Assembly (NCBI GenBank): GCA_964487555.1 | Contig: CAZART010000197.1 | Span: 1-6,769, forward strand | DNA: 6,769 bases | DNA from: CAZART01 sp964487555 | GTDB taxonomy: Bacteria; Bacteroidota; Rhodothermia; Rhodothermales; VXPQ01 | Reading direction: 5' to 3' | Shown: positions 6,289 through 6,769 of the stretch, piece after piece | How the letters are laid out: every line of letters begins with the position of its first letter | Position numbering within the stretch: position 1 is the stretch's first letter | Translations under genes and position numbers: made by a program | Notes under the pieces: generated by a model | The model's input: only the letters and a program-made list of their open reading frames with translations | Told to the model about the DNA's origin: nothing | Databases searched by the model: none

Positions 6289-6380
6289 GCGCAAGCGTCT
6301 GAGGCGGTTATAGGGGTGATGGTGGGGACGCCGCTCTCCCACTGGATATCGGCCGGCGGATGGACCGATTGGAAGCATTG
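6289..6380 (+). pseudogene. tail fragment of a second copy of the DUF6483-like gene
   Basis: In the frame starting at 6327 this reads DAALPLDIGRRMDRLEAL, matching GAALPLDIGRRMDHLEAL at the end of the intact gene (about 5356-5408). Most DNA differences fall at third codon positions (CTGGATATCGGC against CTGGACATCGGG), so the copy diverged while coding. A shorter match upstream (GCAAGCGTCTGAGGC against GCAAGCGTTGAAGGC) precedes an insertion of about 20 bases. The start and middle of the gene are absent and no start codon serves the frame. The fragment follows an intact Uma2, in the same order as in the other copy. The rest of 6202-6489 holds nothing else I can name. Confidence 0.75.
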
Positions 6381-6489
6381 CCGCACGGCAACTGGCCCTT
6401 CACTGCCCACCGCCATTGCCACGGACGCGTTGCAGTGCGGACGAGGTTAATTTCGTGCCGAAGGAATCTCCGTCAAGAAGGAGAACGCG

Positions 6490-6630
6490 ATGAAAGATCG
6501 CGTCCCGACGAGATCCACATCGTGCCGGAGACTCCAAATTGAAAACCGGATCAAGACCTTGACTCCCCCGCCGCTGCGCACCTATTTTGGCCGCCCGCCG
6601 ACGGAACCCGCCCGGCGCGGCGAGGTTTAG
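6490..6630 (+). CDS. possible small protein, 46 residues
   Basis: ATG 6490 follows a perfect AAGGAG (6478-6483) with a six-base spacer, the best ribosome binding site in this part of the window. The frame runs 46 codons to TAG at 6628-6630. The product begins MKDRVPTRSTSCRRLQIENR and is very basic, with a proline-rich middle (TLTPPPLRTYFGRPP). It has no signal peptide or membrane segment. I recognise no family. It may be a real small basic protein, a relic of a truncated gene, or a chance frame in GC-rich DNA; the composition favours caution. The ORF ends 85 bases before tRNA-Asn on the same strand. Confidence 0.3.
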   Translation: MKDRVPTRSTSCRRLQIENRIKTLTPPPLRTYFGRPPTEPARRGEV

Positions 6631-6656
6631 AAGCGGCGTGCTTATCGGCGGCGCGG

Positions 6657-6685
6657 TTGTGAATCTGTACGAGCGTACGTACAAC
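6657..6685 (+). promoter_or_regulatory. candidate tRNA-Asn promoter with overlapping inverted repeat
   Basis: TTGTGA (6657-6662) and TACAAC (6680-6685) are 17 bases apart and lie 30 bases before the tRNA start, which fits a tRNA promoter. Within the spacer and -10, TGTAC (6666-6670) and GTACA (6679-6683) form an inverted repeat, and GTACGAGCGTAC (6667-6678) is itself nearly palindromic. An alternative pair further up is TTGACT (6559-6564) and TATTTT, spacer 18. Neither is decisive. Confidence 0.3.
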
Positions 6686-6715
6686 TTCACGAAAGACCGC
6701 CGGACAGACACATTT

Positions 6716-6769
6716 TCCTCGGTAGCTCAATGGTAGAGCATGCGGCTGTTAACCGCAGGGTTGTAGGTT
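6716..6769 (+). tRNA. tRNA-Asn (anticodon GTT), cut by the window end
   Basis: The gene starts with acceptor strand TCCTCGG (6716-6722), followed by TA and the D-arm GCTCAATGGTAGAGC. The anticodon stem-loop reads GCGGC-TGTTAAC-CGC, giving anticodon GTT for asparagine. The variable loop and the first half of the T-arm (GTAGGTT) follow before the window ends. The 3' acceptor strand is outside, so pairing of the acceptor stem cannot be confirmed here, but the conserved positions leave little doubt. Confidence 0.93.

Noticed and set aside
5572..6378. 268-codon minus-strand frame
   Set aside because: Antisense to the Uma2 gene; composition is that of a mirrored coding frame.

Overview
The window comes from a GC-rich bacterium. 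It has a bacterial tRNA-Leu and tRNA-Asn, Shine-Dalgarno-led genes and IS3-type transposase remnants. The secreted M1-type metallopeptidase has an N-terminal layout that I associate from memory with Gemmatimonadota and related environmental lineages; that assignment is an inference, not a result.

Left part (1-2027) is a graveyard of insertion sequences. At 149-930 lies a scrambled IS3-family element: the OrfB C-terminus is on the minus strand, the OrfB N-terminus fused to the catalytic-glutamate box is on the plus strand, and the OrfA C-terminus is on the minus strand. Turning the block 411-782 around restores the canonical OrfA-OrfB order, so this looks like a deletion plus an internal inversion. 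It abuts about 125 bases that look like an IS21-type terminus, with three spaced repeats (931-1056). A second IS3-family OrfB follows on the minus strand (1158-2025). It carries a frameshift, has lost its first catalytic aspartate, and is cut off exactly at the 3' end of a minus-strand tRNA-Leu(CAG) gene (2028-2111).

The middle holds a 637-base stretch with no supportable gene but with hairpins, then one intact gene for an exported M1-like zinc metallopeptidase (2749-4686).

The right part (4757-6380) reads as a decayed tandem duplication of a two-gene module: a Uma2-type nuclease followed by a small helical protein. The order is broken Uma2, intact helical protein, intact Uma2, broken tail of the helical protein. 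Each copy has lost a different gene, so together they retain one of each. A possible 46-residue ORF with a strong ribosome binding site follows, and the window ends inside a tRNA-Asn(GTT) gene on the plus strand.

The peptidase probably acts on peptides in the envelope or outside the cell. The Uma2/helical-protein pair is a separate unit of unknown role, and no functional link between the two can be read from the sequence.
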